NCBI RefSeq assembly: GCF_015752045.1
Contig: NZ_JADOUS010000001.1
Coordinates: forward strand, 62,001-126,000
Direction: 5' to 3'
Source: Arthrobacter_D sp015752045
Lineage (GTDB): Bacteria > Actinomycetota > Actinomycetes > Actinomycetales > Micrococcaceae
DNA length: 64,000 nucleotides
The translations under genes and the position numbers were made by a program. The notes beneath the pieces were generated by a model. That model made no database searches. It was not told the origin of the DNA and saw only the letters and a list, made by a program, of their open reading frames with translations. Shown one piece after another: positions 8,521 to 16,757 of this stretch (positions are counted from its first letter, which is position 1; each line of letters opens with the position of its first letter).

Positions 8521-10224
8521 TCAGCCGCAGTAGGCCCCTTCGGAGGCCGAGTGGACGAGCTTGGCGTACTTCGCCAGGACGCCCTTGGTGTAGCGGGCGG
8601 GAAGCGGCTCCCAGCCGACCCTCCGCTCCTGGAGCTCGGCCTCGTCGACGAGGAGGTCGAAGCTCTTCGCGGCGATGTCCACGCGGATGCGGTCGCCGTC
8701 GCGCACGAAGGCGATGGGTCCGCCATCCACGGCCTCCGGCGCGACGTGCCCGATGCACAGGCCCGTGGTGCCGCCGGAGAAGCGCCCGTCGGTCAGCAGG
8801 AGCACGTCCTTGCCGAGCCCGGCCCCCTTGATGGCGCCGGTGATCGCGAGCATCTCCCGCATGCCGGGGCCGCCCTTCGGGCCCTCGTAGCGGATGACGA
8901 CGACATCGCCGGCGTGGATCCCGCCGGCGTCGAGAGCGTCGAGGGCGCCCTGCTCGCGTTCGAAGACGCGCGCGGTGCCCTCGAAGACGTCGGCGTCGAA
9001 CCCGGCGCTCTTCACCACGGCACCCTCAGGGGCCATGGACCCGTGCAGGATGGTGATACCGCCGGTCTTGTGCAGCGGGTTGTCGAGGGCCCGGAGGATC
9101 TTGCCGTCGAGATCCGGCGGATCGATGTCCGCGAGATTCTCCGCGAGCGTCTTGCCGGTAACGGTGAGGCAGTCGCCGTGCAGCAGTCCGGCGTCGAGCA
9201 GTGCCTTCATGATGACCGGCACCCCGCCCACCTTGTCGACGTCGAACATGACGTAGCGACCGAACGGCTTGAGGTCGCCGAGGTGCGGGATCGTGTCGCC
9301 GATCCGGCTGAAGTCGTCGAGGCTCAGGTCCACCTCGGCCTCGCGGGCGATCGCCAGGAGGTGCAGGACGGCGTTCGTGGAGCCGCCGAAGGCCATAGTG
9401 ACGGCGATGGCGTTCTCGAAGGCCTTCTTGGTCATGATGTCGCGCGCCGTGATGCCGAGGCGCAGGAGGTTGACGACGGCCTCGCCGGACTTCTGGGCGA
9501 AGGCGTCGCGTCGGCGATCGACGGAGGGAGGGGCAGCGGACCCGGGCAGTGACATCCCGAGGGCCTCGCCGATGCAGGCCATGGTGTTGGCGGTGTACAT
9601 ACCGCCGCACGCGCCTTCCCCGGGACAGACAGCTCGTTCGATGCTGTCGAGGTCCTTCAGGCTCATCGTGCCTGCTGCACAGGCTCCCACGGCCTCGAAG
9701 GCGTCGATCAGGGTGACTTCCTTCTCGGTGCCGTCCTCGAGCTTGGCGAAGCCCGGCATGATGGTTCCCGCGTAGAGGAACACGGAGGCGAGGTCGAGGC
9801 GGGCGGCCGCCATGAGCATGCCCGGCAGGGACTTGTCGCAGCCGGCGAGGAGCACGGAGCCGTCGATGCGCTCGGCCTGCATGACGGTCTCGACCGAGTC
9901 CGCGATGACCTCACGCGAGACGAGGGAGAAGTGCATGCCCTCGTGGCCCATGGAGATGCCGTCGGAGACGGAGATGGTGCCGAACTGCATGGGGAACCCG
10001 CCGGCGGAGTGGACGCCCTCCTTGGCACCCTGGGCCAGGCGGTTCAGGGAGAGATTGCAGGGGGTGATCTCGTTCCAGGAACTCGCGACGCCGACCTGCG
10101 GTTTCGCGAAGTCGTCGTCTCCCATGCCCACCGCACGAAGCATCCCGCGTGAGGGGGCCGCGTGGATGCCGTCGGTGACGATGCGGCTTCTTGGCTTGAT
10201 GTCTGGGGTTGTGTCCGCGCTCAT
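8521..10224 (-). CDS. ilvD: Dihydroxy-acid dehydratase
   Basis: Fe-S dehydratase that turns dihydroxyisovalerate and dihydroxymethylvalerate into the 2-keto acids. Visible signatures: LLAGCDKSLPGMLMAA with a cluster Cys near the N-terminal third, CPGEGACGGMYTANTM with a further cluster Cys, and TDGRFSGGTTGLCIGHVAPEA near the C-terminus. At 567 residues from ATG 10222-10224 it is normal length; longer in-frame extension lacks family similarity. TAGACT lies 7 nt before the ATG and there is no Shine-Dalgarno, indicating a leaderless transcript separate from ilvBNC. Confidence 0.96.
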   Translation of the reverse strand: MSADTTPDIKPRSRIVTDGIHAAPSRGMLRAVGMGDDDFAKPQVGVASSWNEITPCNLSLNRLAQGAKEGVHSAGGFPMQFGTISVSDGISMGHEGMHFSLVSREVIADSVETVMQAERIDGSVLLAGCDKSLPGMLMAAARLDLASVFLYAGTIMPGFAKLEDGTEKEVTLIDAFEAVGACAAGTMSLKDLDSIERAVCPGEGACGGMYTANTMACIGEALGMSLPGSAAPPSVDRRRDAFAQKSGEAVVNLLRLGITARDIMTKKAFENAIAVTMAFGGSTNAVLHLLAIAREAEVDLSLDDFSRIGDTIPHLGDLKPFGRYVMFDVDKVGGVPVIMKALLDAGLLHGDCLTVTGKTLAENLADIDPPDLDGKILRALDNPLHKTGGITILHGSMAPEGAVVKSAGFDADVFEGTARVFEREQGALDALDAGGIHAGDVVVIRYEGPKGGPGMREMLAITGAIKGAGLGKDVLLLTDGRFSGGTTGLCIGHVAPEAVDGGPIAFVRDGDRIRVDIAAKSFDLLVDEAELQERRVGWEPLPARYTKGVLAKYAKLVHSASEGAYCG

Positions 10225-10231
10225 AGTGGAG

Positions 10232-10237
10232 AGTCTA
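10232..10237 (-). promoter_or_regulatory. -10 element of ilvD (leaderless)
   Basis: TAGACT on the minus strand, 7 nt before the ilvD ATG. Spacing predicts that the mRNA starts at the start codon. Confidence 0.5.
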
Positions 10238-10456
10238 GGCCCGCGTTGCGGGCAGGTTTCGCCATGTGACCGGCCTGTTACAGCCGTCCGCAGGCCCGGC
10301 GGCGGGGGCTCCTGCGGCACGCGCGGCGCCTCGTCCGGGGGGTACACGCTCCGGTACAGTGTGGACTTCGCGGGCGAATCGACAGCCCGCCGGGCGCACC
10401 GCGAGCAGCCCCGCGAGGGGCCGAGTCCGACAGCCTCCTACCGCAACGGCCGTGAT

Positions 10457-10912
10457 ATGACCCCCGCAGAGCCCTCCTCCTCCAGCCGACCGCTCGACGG
10501 CGGGCAGGGCCTGAAGAACGCCCTGCGCCGGGTCTTCGACTCGCAGATCCCGAACTACGGCGACTACAACCTCGTCTTCGCGGTGCAGGCGGCCGCGCCC
10601 GGCGCCCGGACGGCCTACGTGGTGGGCTACCGGTGGAAGCCGGCCGAGCTGATGATCGCCCCGGTGGACCTCGCCAGCATCACGGGCGCGGGCGTGCCGG
10701 TCGAGGTGAACATGACCAACCTCGCGCACGCGCTGCAGTGGGGCGAGGACGGCAGCTTCGAGGTGGGCACCAGCACCGGGAGGGTCTTCCGGTTCGGCGT
10801 CACCGCGTCCCCGGTGCTCGACGTCGGCCCCGGCACGGCCCTCCACCTCGACCAGCACGACGACGTGACGGACTTCACGTCCTTCATGGAGGCCTTCATC
10901 GGGATGTCCTGA
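10457..10912 (+). CDS. Conserved hypothetical protein, 151 aa
   Basis: Soluble 151-residue protein beginning at ATG 10457, the only Met near the start of the coding region, after a stop-rich leader in this frame. The N-terminal 20 residues are Ser/Pro-rich. The rest alternates short beta-like segments (YGDYNLVFAVQA, YVVGYRWKPAELMIAPVD, GSFEVGTSTGRVFRF) and ends in an acidic helix. There is no signal peptide, membrane segment or Cys pair. A TACAGT about 100 bp upstream could be its -10 box. It stands alone between ilvD (divergent) and a dehydrogenase (convergent). I do not recognise a function. Confidence 0.7.
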   Translation: MTPAEPSSSSRPLDGGQGLKNALRRVFDSQIPNYGDYNLVFAVQAAAPGARTAYVVGYRWKPAELMIAPVDLASITGAGVPVEVNMTNLAHALQWGEDGSFEVGTSTGRVFRFGVTASPVLDVGPGTALHLDQHDDVTDFTSFMEAFIGMS

Positions 10913-10955
10913 CGCGTCCACCCCGGCCCGCTCCGGGGCACAGGACCCGGATGGA

Positions 10956-11924
10956 TCAGGCCCAGGGGCCGCGCCGCACGAGGTTGGCGGGTTCCGCGCC
11001 GCGGCCGAGCAGCTCGATCTGCCGGCGGAGCAGGGCGAGGATACGGGGCGGGAAGGCCTCGGTGTTGCCGCCGACGTGCGGCGTGATGATCGCGCCCAGC
11101 GCACTCCACAGCGGGTGCCCCGCGGGCAGCGGCTCCGGCTCGACGACGTCGAGCGCCGCCCGGAGTCGGCCGGCCAGCACCTCGCGGGCCAGCGCCTCCG
11201 TGTCGACGACGGCGCCGCGCGCCACATTGACGACGAGCGCGCCGTCGGGCAGCGCCGCGAGCACCTCGGCCCCGATCAGCCCGCGGGTGGCGTCCGTGAG
11301 CGGCGTGATCACGATGACGACGTCGTGCTCCGGGGCGAGCCGGACGAGTTCGTCGCTGGCGTGGACGTGGCCCAGGGCGTCGTCGCGCGCCGAGGTCCCG
11401 ACGCGCGTGACCGCTGCCTCGAAGGGTACGAGCCTGCGGCGGATCTCCTCGCCGATGCCGCCGACGCCCACCAGCAGGACCCGCCGGTCGGCCAGGCCCG
11501 GATAGCGCGCGCTGCGCCAGCGGCCCTCGGCCTGCTGCCGCACGGCGTCGTCGATCCCCCGCAGGGACGCGAGCGCGAGTCCGACGGCGAGTTCGGCCGT
11601 GGCGGCCGCGTGCACTCCCGCGGCCGTGGCGATGGCGACGTCGGGGCCGACGAGGTCGGCAACGCCGTCGTACCCCGTGGTCTGCGTCTGCACGAGCAGG
11701 AGGTCCGGTGCGGCGTCGAGCGCCCCGTCGAGGTGCGCGCGTCCCGTGTACGGGAGGACGACGGCGTCGAGCGCGGCCGGGTCGACGCCCTCGGGCGGAG
11801 CCTGGAAGTCCCACAGCACGACGTCGACGCCGGTCGACACACCGACCAGCGCGTCCCGCAGGTCGGCGGACGGGACGCTCAGGGTGCGGACGGTGAGGGG
11901 CGCGGCGGCGGCGAGGGTCGTCAT
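10956..11924 (-). CDS. D-2-hydroxyacid dehydrogenase family protein
   Basis: NAD(P)-dependent oxidoreductase of the D-isomer-specific 2-hydroxyacid dehydrogenase family, 322 residues. The dinucleotide fold shows LLVGVGGIGEEI. The catalytic triad region is present: Arg in VVNVARGAVVD, Glu in DVVEPEPLPAGHPLW, His in ITPHVGGNTEAFP. The N-terminal substrate half is less conserved and gives no hint of the substrate; paralogues reduce glyoxylate, hydroxypyruvate or phenylpyruvate. It is a single gene, convergent with the hypothetical at 10457 and divergent from tRNA-Lys. Confidence 0.85.
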   Translation of the reverse strand: MTTLAAAAPLTVRTLSVPSADLRDALVGVSTGVDVVLWDFQAPPEGVDPAALDAVVLPYTGRAHLDGALDAAPDLLLVQTQTTGYDGVADLVGPDVAIATAAGVHAAATAELAVGLALASLRGIDDAVRQQAEGRWRSARYPGLADRRVLLVGVGGIGEEIRRRLVPFEAAVTRVGTSARDDALGHVHASDELVRLAPEHDVVIVITPLTDATRGLIGAEVLAALPDGALVVNVARGAVVDTEALAREVLAGRLRAALDVVEPEPLPAGHPLWSALGAIITPHVGGNTEAFPPRILALLRRQIELLGRGAEPANLVRRGPWA

Positions 11925-12024
11925 GGCGCCAGCCTAGCGCCGCACCGGTGCCCGATCCGTCGGACGCCCCGGGCAGGCATCGATCCCCCGGTTTCGGGTT
12001 TCGGGCAAAGTGCTGGTAGAGTTT

Positions 12025-12030
12025 TATGCT
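12025..12030 (+). promoter_or_regulatory. -10 element of tRNA-Lys
   Basis: TATGCT lies 45 nt upstream of the mature tRNA 5' end in an A/T-enriched patch. It is the best -10 candidate for this tRNA gene. Confidence 0.35.
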
Positions 12031-12075
12031 GTTGCGGATGACCCGGACGGCACGAAAAAGCCGGGAAAACGCCAC

Positions 12076-12148
12076 GCACCTCTAGCTCAATTGGCAGAGC
12101 AATTGACTCTTAATCAATGGGTTTCGGGTTCAAGTCCCGAGGGGTGCA
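12076..12148 (+). tRNA. tRNA-Lys (anticodon CTT)
   Basis: A complete cloverleaf can be drawn. The acceptor stem GCACCTC (12076-12082) pairs with GGGGTGC (12141-12147) with one G-U. The anticodon stem ATTGA/TCAAT encloses CTCTTAA, with CTT at positions 34-36. The T-arm is TCGGG-TTCAAGT-CCCGA and the discriminator base is A. The CCA end is not fully encoded. A U-rich terminator hairpin follows. Confidence 0.96.
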
Positions 12149-12152
12149 CATC

Positions 12153-12206
12153 GAAGCCCCGTTCTTCAGGTCTCGCCGCCTGGAGGACGGGGTTTCGTTT
12201 TCTTTA
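12153..12206 (+). terminator. Intrinsic terminator after tRNA-Lys
   Basis: GAAGCCCCGT...CAGG pairs with CCTG...ACGGGGTTTC across a short loop, then a T-rich tail (GTTTTCTTT) follows. It is placed 5 bp after the tRNA, so it is the tRNA terminator. Confidence 0.8.
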
Positions 12207-12260
12207 AGCGGCTCTACGCGGTGCCGCGCCCTGTCCTCGTGGGGCGGCGGTGGCCGGGCC

Positions 12261-12266
12261 TACGAT
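12261..12266 (+). promoter_or_regulatory. -10 element of the hypothetical gene at 12273 (leaderless)
   Basis: TACGAT ends 6 nt before the GTG at 12273. Together with the absence of a Shine-Dalgarno, this sets both promoter and start codon. Confidence 0.5.
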
Positions 12267-12272
12267 GGACGC

Positions 12273-12995
12273 GTGAACGATATCCTCTCCTTCGCCGGGA
12301 GTTACTGGTGGCTTGTCTTCCCGCTCTCGGGAGTGTTCGCCATCTGGGGCAAGTCCGTCTCGGAGGCGACGGAGCGGCGGCACCAGCGGAAGATGGAGCT
12401 GTACCGGCTGAAGCACCCCGGGGCCCTCCCGGCCTCGCGCGAGGGTTCGGCGCAGACCGACGCGACGGCGTCCTCCCCCACGAAGAGCCAGCGCGAGCAC
12501 GTGCGGCGCATGCACGACGAGGTCGACCGGAGATGGCTGTCCTACGAACTCGACGCCGCGAAGCTCATCGACTTCCCCATGATGACCGACGTCCGCGAGC
12601 CCCTGACCGTGGCGTTCCTGCGGGCCAAGCGCGAGGCGGACTCGCTGCGGCCGGAGGATTCGGCCGCGGTCTCGGCCGAGGACCTCGCGGTGTACCGTTC
12701 CGCGGTCACCTCCTACGACGTCGCCTTCCAGGTCGCCGAGACGGAGGCCCGGCGGGTCCGTGCCAGCGGGTTCACCACCGAGGAGCGGCAGCGGCTGGAG
12801 ACGGCGCGTCGGCTCGTGACCGTGGCGATCGACGACGCCGCCACGGCAGCGGAGCGCCAGACCGCCTACCGGCGGGCCCGCCGTGAACTCGACGGCCTGA
12901 TCGTGCTGCCGGACGCCACGGTCAGTTCACTGGAGGAGAAGATCGCCGGGGCGATCGGTCAGCGGCAGGAGCCCCCGACGCCCGGCGATCCGTAA
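12273..12995 (+). CDS. Membrane-anchored hypothetical protein, 240 aa
   Basis: One N-terminal hydrophobic segment (about residues 8-26, SYWWLVFPLSGVFAIWG) is followed by a strongly basic stretch (TERRHQRKMELYRL). About 200 mostly helical, charged residues come next, with Glu/Arg/Ala heptad-like runs that could form a coiled coil. This suggests a protein tethered to the membrane with a cytoplasmic helical domain. The GTG start at 12273 is chosen because TACGAT lies 6 nt upstream; the open frame upstream runs through the tRNA gene and cannot be coding. No catalytic motif is visible and I do not recognise the function. Confidence 0.75.
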   Translation: MNDILSFAGSYWWLVFPLSGVFAIWGKSVSEATERRHQRKMELYRLKHPGALPASREGSAQTDATASSPTKSQREHVRRMHDEVDRRWLSYELDAAKLIDFPMMTDVREPLTVAFLRAKREADSLRPEDSAAVSAEDLAVYRSAVTSYDVAFQVAETEARRVRASGFTTEERQRLETARRLVTVAIDDAATAAERQTAYRRARRELDGLIVLPDATVSSLEEKIAGAIGQRQEPPTPGDP

Positions 12996-13084
12996 GGCCC
13001 TTCCCGGCGCGGCTCCCGAGGACGATAATCGCGCTGTCCAGCACACAGGCGTGGCCGGCGAGCCACCCGACGAGAGGCGACCTC

Positions 13085-13546
13085 ATGGCAGCGACGATCA
13101 ACACCTATCTCAGTTTCAAGGACACCGCGAAGGAGGCCATGGCCTTCTACCAGTCGGTGTTCGGCGGCGAGCTCACCAGCAGCACCTTCGCGGACTACCA
13201 GGTCAGCGAGGATCCGGCGGAGCAGGACAAGATCATGCACTCCATGCTCACCACCCCGTCCGGGCAGGTCCTGATGGCGGCCGACACCCCCGACAGCATG
13301 GAATACACCGCTCCCGCCGGACACTCGCTGTCGATCAGCGGCGACGACGAGCAGGAGATCCGCGGCTACTGGGACGCCCTCGCCGGCAGCGGCACCGAGG
13401 TGATGCCGCTGGCGCCGTCGCCCTGGGGCGACAGCTTCGGCATGTGCGTCGACCGCTTCGGGATCAGCTGGATGGTGAACATCGCCGGGGCACCGGCGCA
13501 CGACGCGCAGGCCTCGGGCCAGGGATCGACGCGGGAATCGGTCTAG
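13085..13546 (+). CDS. VOC-superfamily (PhnB/glyoxalase-like) protein
   Basis: Small 153-residue beta-alpha-beta-beta-beta protein of the vicinal-oxygen-chelate fold. It carries the PhnB-type opening INTYLSFKDTAKEAMAFYQS, a central GQVLMAADTP strand, and the closing WGDSFGMCVDRFGISWMVNI typical of this group. Family members bind metals or hydrophobic ligands, but many are uncharacterised and no reaction can be assigned. The ATG at 13085 has GAGAGG about 9 nt upstream, and a GATAAT -10-like hexamer lies about 60 bp upstream. It is convergent with the heptose locus. Confidence 0.85.
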   Translation: MAATINTYLSFKDTAKEAMAFYQSVFGGELTSSTFADYQVSEDPAEQDKIMHSMLTTPSGQVLMAADTPDSMEYTAPAGHSLSISGDDEQEIRGYWDALAGSGTEVMPLAPSPWGDSFGMCVDRFGISWMVNIAGAPAHDAQASGQGSTRESV

Positions 13547-13565
13547 GGAGTCGGTCCAGGGAGCA

Positions 13566-15125
13566 TCATGGGATGTCCCCCGCCGACGGCGTGGCACGGA
13601 TCCGGCGGACCACCTCCGCGGTGGATCGCTCGGGCACGTAGTCGAGGATGCTGACGCGCCCTCCGCAGGCCTCGACGGCGGGTGTCTCCTCCAGCATCTG
13701 CGCGGTGTAGTCGCCGCCCTTGGCGTAGACGTCGGGCCTGAGCCGGTCGATCAGCGGCACGAGGGTGTCTGTGGCGAAGACGGTGACGTAGTCGACGCAG
13801 CTGAGGGAGGCGATGATGCCCGCGCGGTCGGCGATCGGGTTGATGGGCCGGTCCGGGCCCTTGAGCCGGCGCACGCCGTCGTCGTCGTTCAGGGCGACCA
13901 CGAGGACGTCTCCGAGCTGCTTCGCCTGGTTGAGGTAGCGCGTGTGGCCGCGGTGCAGCACGTCGAAGCAGCCGTTGGTGAGGACGATCCGCTTGCCCGC
14001 GGCGCGGTCCGCCGCCACCCTCCGGAGCAGTTCGTCCGTGGCGAGGGCCGTGTCGGCGAACTGCTGCAGGTGGCCCGTCAGGTCCGCCGTCGTGCACACG
14101 GACGTGCCGGGGCGGTGGACGACGACGTCCGCTGCGGCCTGGGCGAGGTCGAGGCTCGTGGTGAGCGGCAGTCCCGCGGCGCGTGCGGCGGTGAGGCTCG
14201 CGACGAACGTGTCCCCCGCGCCCGAGGCCTGCTTCTCGGTGGCGGGCCTGGCGTAGGTCCGGTGCACCTCCCCGTCGGGTCCGAGCAGGACCGTGCCGTC
14301 GCGGTCCAGCGTCACGACGACGTTCACCGCGTTGGTCGCCGCGAGGAGGTCGCTGCTGCGTGTCGCGACGAAGGCGGCGCGGTCGGTCCGCACATCGAGG
14401 CGCGTGCCGAGGGCCTGTGCGGTCTCCTCGGCATTCGGGGTGACGATGTCCGGGCGCAGGGCGGACCACGCCGCGGTGTCGTGGGCGTCGACCACGACGA
14501 CCGCGCCGGGATCGACGGTGCTGCGGCGTGCCAGGGCTGCGCGGACGTCCCCGCCGAGCGCCCCGGAGCCGTAGTCGCAGACGATGACCGCGTCGGAATC
14601 CGCGACGGCCCCCGGGACCCGTGCGGCCAGCGCAGCGATCGCGGCAGGGGGAAGGCCGTCGTGCGTGTCGTCGAGCCGCAGCATGACCTGGTCCCCGGCG
14701 AGGATGCGGTACTTGGTGGTGGTGGGGACGCGCGGGTCCTGGACGAGGTCCGTGGTGTCAACGCCGGCGGCCTCGAGGATGGCGCGCAGGCGGCGCCCGG
14801 CGTCGTCGTCCCCGATCAGTCCGCACATCCGCACGCGGGCGCCGAGCGCCGCGAGGTTCACGGCCGTGTTCGCCGCACCGCCGGCCGCGTACTCGCGGCG
14901 GGCGATGTCGACGACCGGGGCGGGTGCCTCCCGGCAGAAGCGCTCGATGGTGCCGCTCCACCAGCCATCCAGCATGGCGTCCCCGACCACCGTGATGGTC
15001 GGCGCGCGATCGGCGATGGCGACGGGGACCCACGCCGCGAGACCGCGCACCTGCGTCAGGTCGTGCGGACCGATCGAGCCCTCGGGCGCGACGTCGGCTG
15101 GGTGGCGCTGCAGGGCGTCGTCCAT
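13566..15125 (-). CDS. hldE: Bifunctional heptose-7-phosphate kinase / heptose-1-phosphate nucleotidyltransferase (copy 1)
   Basis: An HldE/RfaE-type fusion of 519 residues. The PfkB-family kinase (about residues 40-340) has VVGDAMLDGWW, the sugar-binding GGAANTAVNLAALG and the anion-hole/catalytic GAGDTF (~302). The nucleotidyltransferase (about 365-519) has NGCFDVLHRGHTRYL with the HxGH ATP-binding motif and RLKGPDRP. Together these predict phosphorylation of D-glycero-D-manno-heptose 7-phosphate and, after GmhB, formation of ADP-heptose. The ATG overlaps the aldehyde dehydrogenase stop as TGATG, so the two genes are translationally coupled. A second HldE-like gene lies at 18660. Confidence 0.9.
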   Translation of the reverse strand: MDDALQRHPADVAPEGSIGPHDLTQVRGLAAWVPVAIADRAPTITVVGDAMLDGWWSGTIERFCREAPAPVVDIARREYAAGGAANTAVNLAALGARVRMCGLIGDDDAGRRLRAILEAAGVDTTDLVQDPRVPTTTKYRILAGDQVMLRLDDTHDGLPPAAIAALAARVPGAVADSDAVIVCDYGSGALGGDVRAALARRSTVDPGAVVVVDAHDTAAWSALRPDIVTPNAEETAQALGTRLDVRTDRAAFVATRSSDLLAATNAVNVVVTLDRDGTVLLGPDGEVHRTYARPATEKQASGAGDTFVASLTAARAAGLPLTTSLDLAQAAADVVVHRPGTSVCTTADLTGHLQQFADTALATDELLRRVAADRAAGKRIVLTNGCFDVLHRGHTRYLNQAKQLGDVLVVALNDDDGVRRLKGPDRPINPIADRAGIIASLSCVDYVTVFATDTLVPLIDRLRPDVYAKGGDYTAQMLEETPAVEACGGRVSILDYVPERSTAEVVRRIRATPSAGDIP

Positions 15126-16534
15126 CAGGCCTCCTGCGGGGGTGTGCTGATGTGCACGACCTTCACGAGCGAGAATTCGTCCAGCAGTTCGGGGCCGTAG
15201 CCGAAGCCCGCCCCACTGATGCCGCGCGGCTGTGCGGACCCGCCCGGGGCGCCGCCGAAGACCGCGTTGACCTTGACGGTCCCGACGGCCAGCCGGGCGA
15301 TGGCCCGTTGGGCGTGGGCGATGCTCGCCGTCAGGACGGACGCGGCGAGCCCGTAGGGGCCGGCGGCGGCGAGGCGCAGGGCGTCCTCGAAGCTGTCGAC
15401 GACGGTCACCGGCGCCACCGGGCCGAAGGTCTCCTCCGCCATCACGGCCATGGTCTCCGTGCAGTCCGAGAGGACCGTGGCCGGGTAGTGGGCGCCCGGC
15501 CCCTCGGGAACGGCGCCGCCCTCGAGGCACACGGCACCCTGCCCGAGGGCCTCGACGACCTGCCCGTCGACGGCGTCGCGCATGCGGCGGTCGACGAGCG
15601 GAGGGAAGGACCCGCTCGTGTTCCGGCTGCGGGCCTCCTCGGTGAGGGCCGCGAGGAACGACTCGGCGATGGCCCTGCACACGTAGATGCGCTCCACGGA
15701 GGTGCAGATCTGCCCGGCGTTGGCGAAGGCCCCGAGCGCCGCCTGGCCGGCCGCCCACACCGGATCGACGTCGGCGTCGACGATCAGGGGGTCGTTGCCA
15801 CCGTTCTCGCGGATGACGTGGGCGCCGGTGAGGGCCGCGGCGCGGGCGATGCGGGCGCCGGTGTCGCTGGATCCGACGTGGGCGAACACGTCGACGTCCG
15901 CTTCCGTGGTAATCTGCTGCCCCACCTCGGCACCTCCGGTGAGGGTGATGAGGACCCCGTCCGGGAAGGCCGGCTGCAGCAGGCGGCCGAGGAGCTCGCC
16001 CACGTGGGGGCAGCGTTCGCTGGGTTTGTGGATGACCGTATTGCCTGTGACGAGGGCAGCGCCGATCAGGCCGGCGGCCACCGCCACGGGATCGTTCCAG
16101 GGGGTCAGGAGCACCGCGACGCCGCGCGGTTCGGCGACCGTGTAGTCGGTCGCGGTGACGGCCCCGCGCAGGCTGAGCCCGCGGTGGACGGGGCCGAGCT
16201 CCGCGTACTGTTCGAGCGTGGAGACGGCCGCCTCGATGCCACCGAGCGCGTCAGCAGGCGGCTTGCCCGTCTCCCGGGTGTTCAGGTCGGCCAGTTCCCG
16301 GGCGCCGTCGCGCAGCGCCGTGGCCGCCCGTCTCAGCGCGGCGCCCCGCTCCGCCGGGCTGGTGGCCGCCCACTCGGGCTGTACGGACCGGGACAGGGAG
16401 ACGGCGAGCGAGACCTGCTCCCGCGCGGCACAGGGCAGGGTTCCCACGTCGCTGCCGTCCCCGGGATCGACGATGGTGATGGACCCGTCGTCCCGCACGT
16501 CGGACAGCGGGTGTGTCTGGGCGTTGACGGACAT
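15125..16534 (-). CDS. Aldehyde dehydrogenase family protein
   Basis: NAD(P)-dependent aldehyde dehydrogenase, 469 residues. The catalytic Cys is in NAGQICTSVERIYV (~274) and the general-base Glu in VIRENGGNDP; TPWNDPVAV, IHKPSERCP and the C-terminal EETFGPVAPV match the family core, closest in style to semialdehyde dehydrogenases. The ATG at 16532-16534 follows GAGGAG. It is the first gene of a two-gene unit with hldE, suggesting that an aldehyde in the heptose or glycan pathway is its substrate, but sequence alone cannot name it. The upstream region carries the 15-bp element shared with the sigma gene. Confidence 0.85.
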   Translation of the reverse strand: MSVNAQTHPLSDVRDDGSITIVDPGDGSDVGTLPCAAREQVSLAVSLSRSVQPEWAATSPAERGAALRRAATALRDGARELADLNTRETGKPPADALGGIEAAVSTLEQYAELGPVHRGLSLRGAVTATDYTVAEPRGVAVLLTPWNDPVAVAAGLIGAALVTGNTVIHKPSERCPHVGELLGRLLQPAFPDGVLITLTGGAEVGQQITTEADVDVFAHVGSSDTGARIARAAALTGAHVIRENGGNDPLIVDADVDPVWAAGQAALGAFANAGQICTSVERIYVCRAIAESFLAALTEEARSRNTSGSFPPLVDRRMRDAVDGQVVEALGQGAVCLEGGAVPEGPGAHYPATVLSDCTETMAVMAEETFGPVAPVTVVDSFEDALRLAAAGPYGLAASVLTASIAHAQRAIARLAVGTVKVNAVFGGAPGGSAQPRGISGAGFGYGPELLDEFSLVKVVHISTPPQEA

Positions 16535-16641
16535 GGTGCTCCTCGGGGTGGAAGGCCGTGACGGCTGATCTACTCTTCCCGTACCCGGCTCCCGCGCGTT
16601 CACACAGGCGGCACGGCGATTTCTCCGCTCCGTCCCGCAAT

Positions 16642-16656
16642 CATCAGCAGGCTTAG
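16642..16656. promoter_or_regulatory. Shared 15-bp element (CATCAGCAGGCTTAG) in a divergent promoter region
   Basis: This 15-mer matches 13 of 15 bases of the element before the sigma factor gene (26713-26727), and its last 9 bases recur at 24710-24718 before gmhB. On the minus strand TATGCT (16658-16663) next to it could be a -10 box for the dehydrogenase-hldE unit; on the plus strand TAGCAT could serve the GT9 gene. The role is inferred from repetition and position. Confidence 0.45.
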
Positions 16657-16757
16657 CATATGGTGGCAGGAGGCGTGGCAGCGGCCTTCTCCACAGGCGG
16701 GGAAAAGCAGCGCAGAGGTCGGCCGCAGGGCGGGACAGACGGACGGAGAGGACATCC

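Noticed and set aside
10260..10456. Possible small gene between ilvD and the hypothetical at 10457
   Set aside because: Frames in this gap are short, Pro/Gly/Arg-rich and without start signals; only promoter-like TACAGT is plausible.
12117..12272. Upstream start (12117) for the membrane-anchored hypothetical
   Set aside because: It would read through the tRNA-Lys gene and its terminator.
15126..15758. Extended start for hldE copy 1 (730-codon frame)
   Set aside because: The extra part is antisense-like shadow of the aldehyde dehydrogenase; TGATG coupling at 15125 marks the real start.
16600..16650. A short leader-peptide-like frame (MIAGRSGEIAVPPV) upstream of the aldehyde dehydrogenase
   Set aside because: No ribosome site, no terminator hairpin after it and no amino-acid bias linked to the genes.
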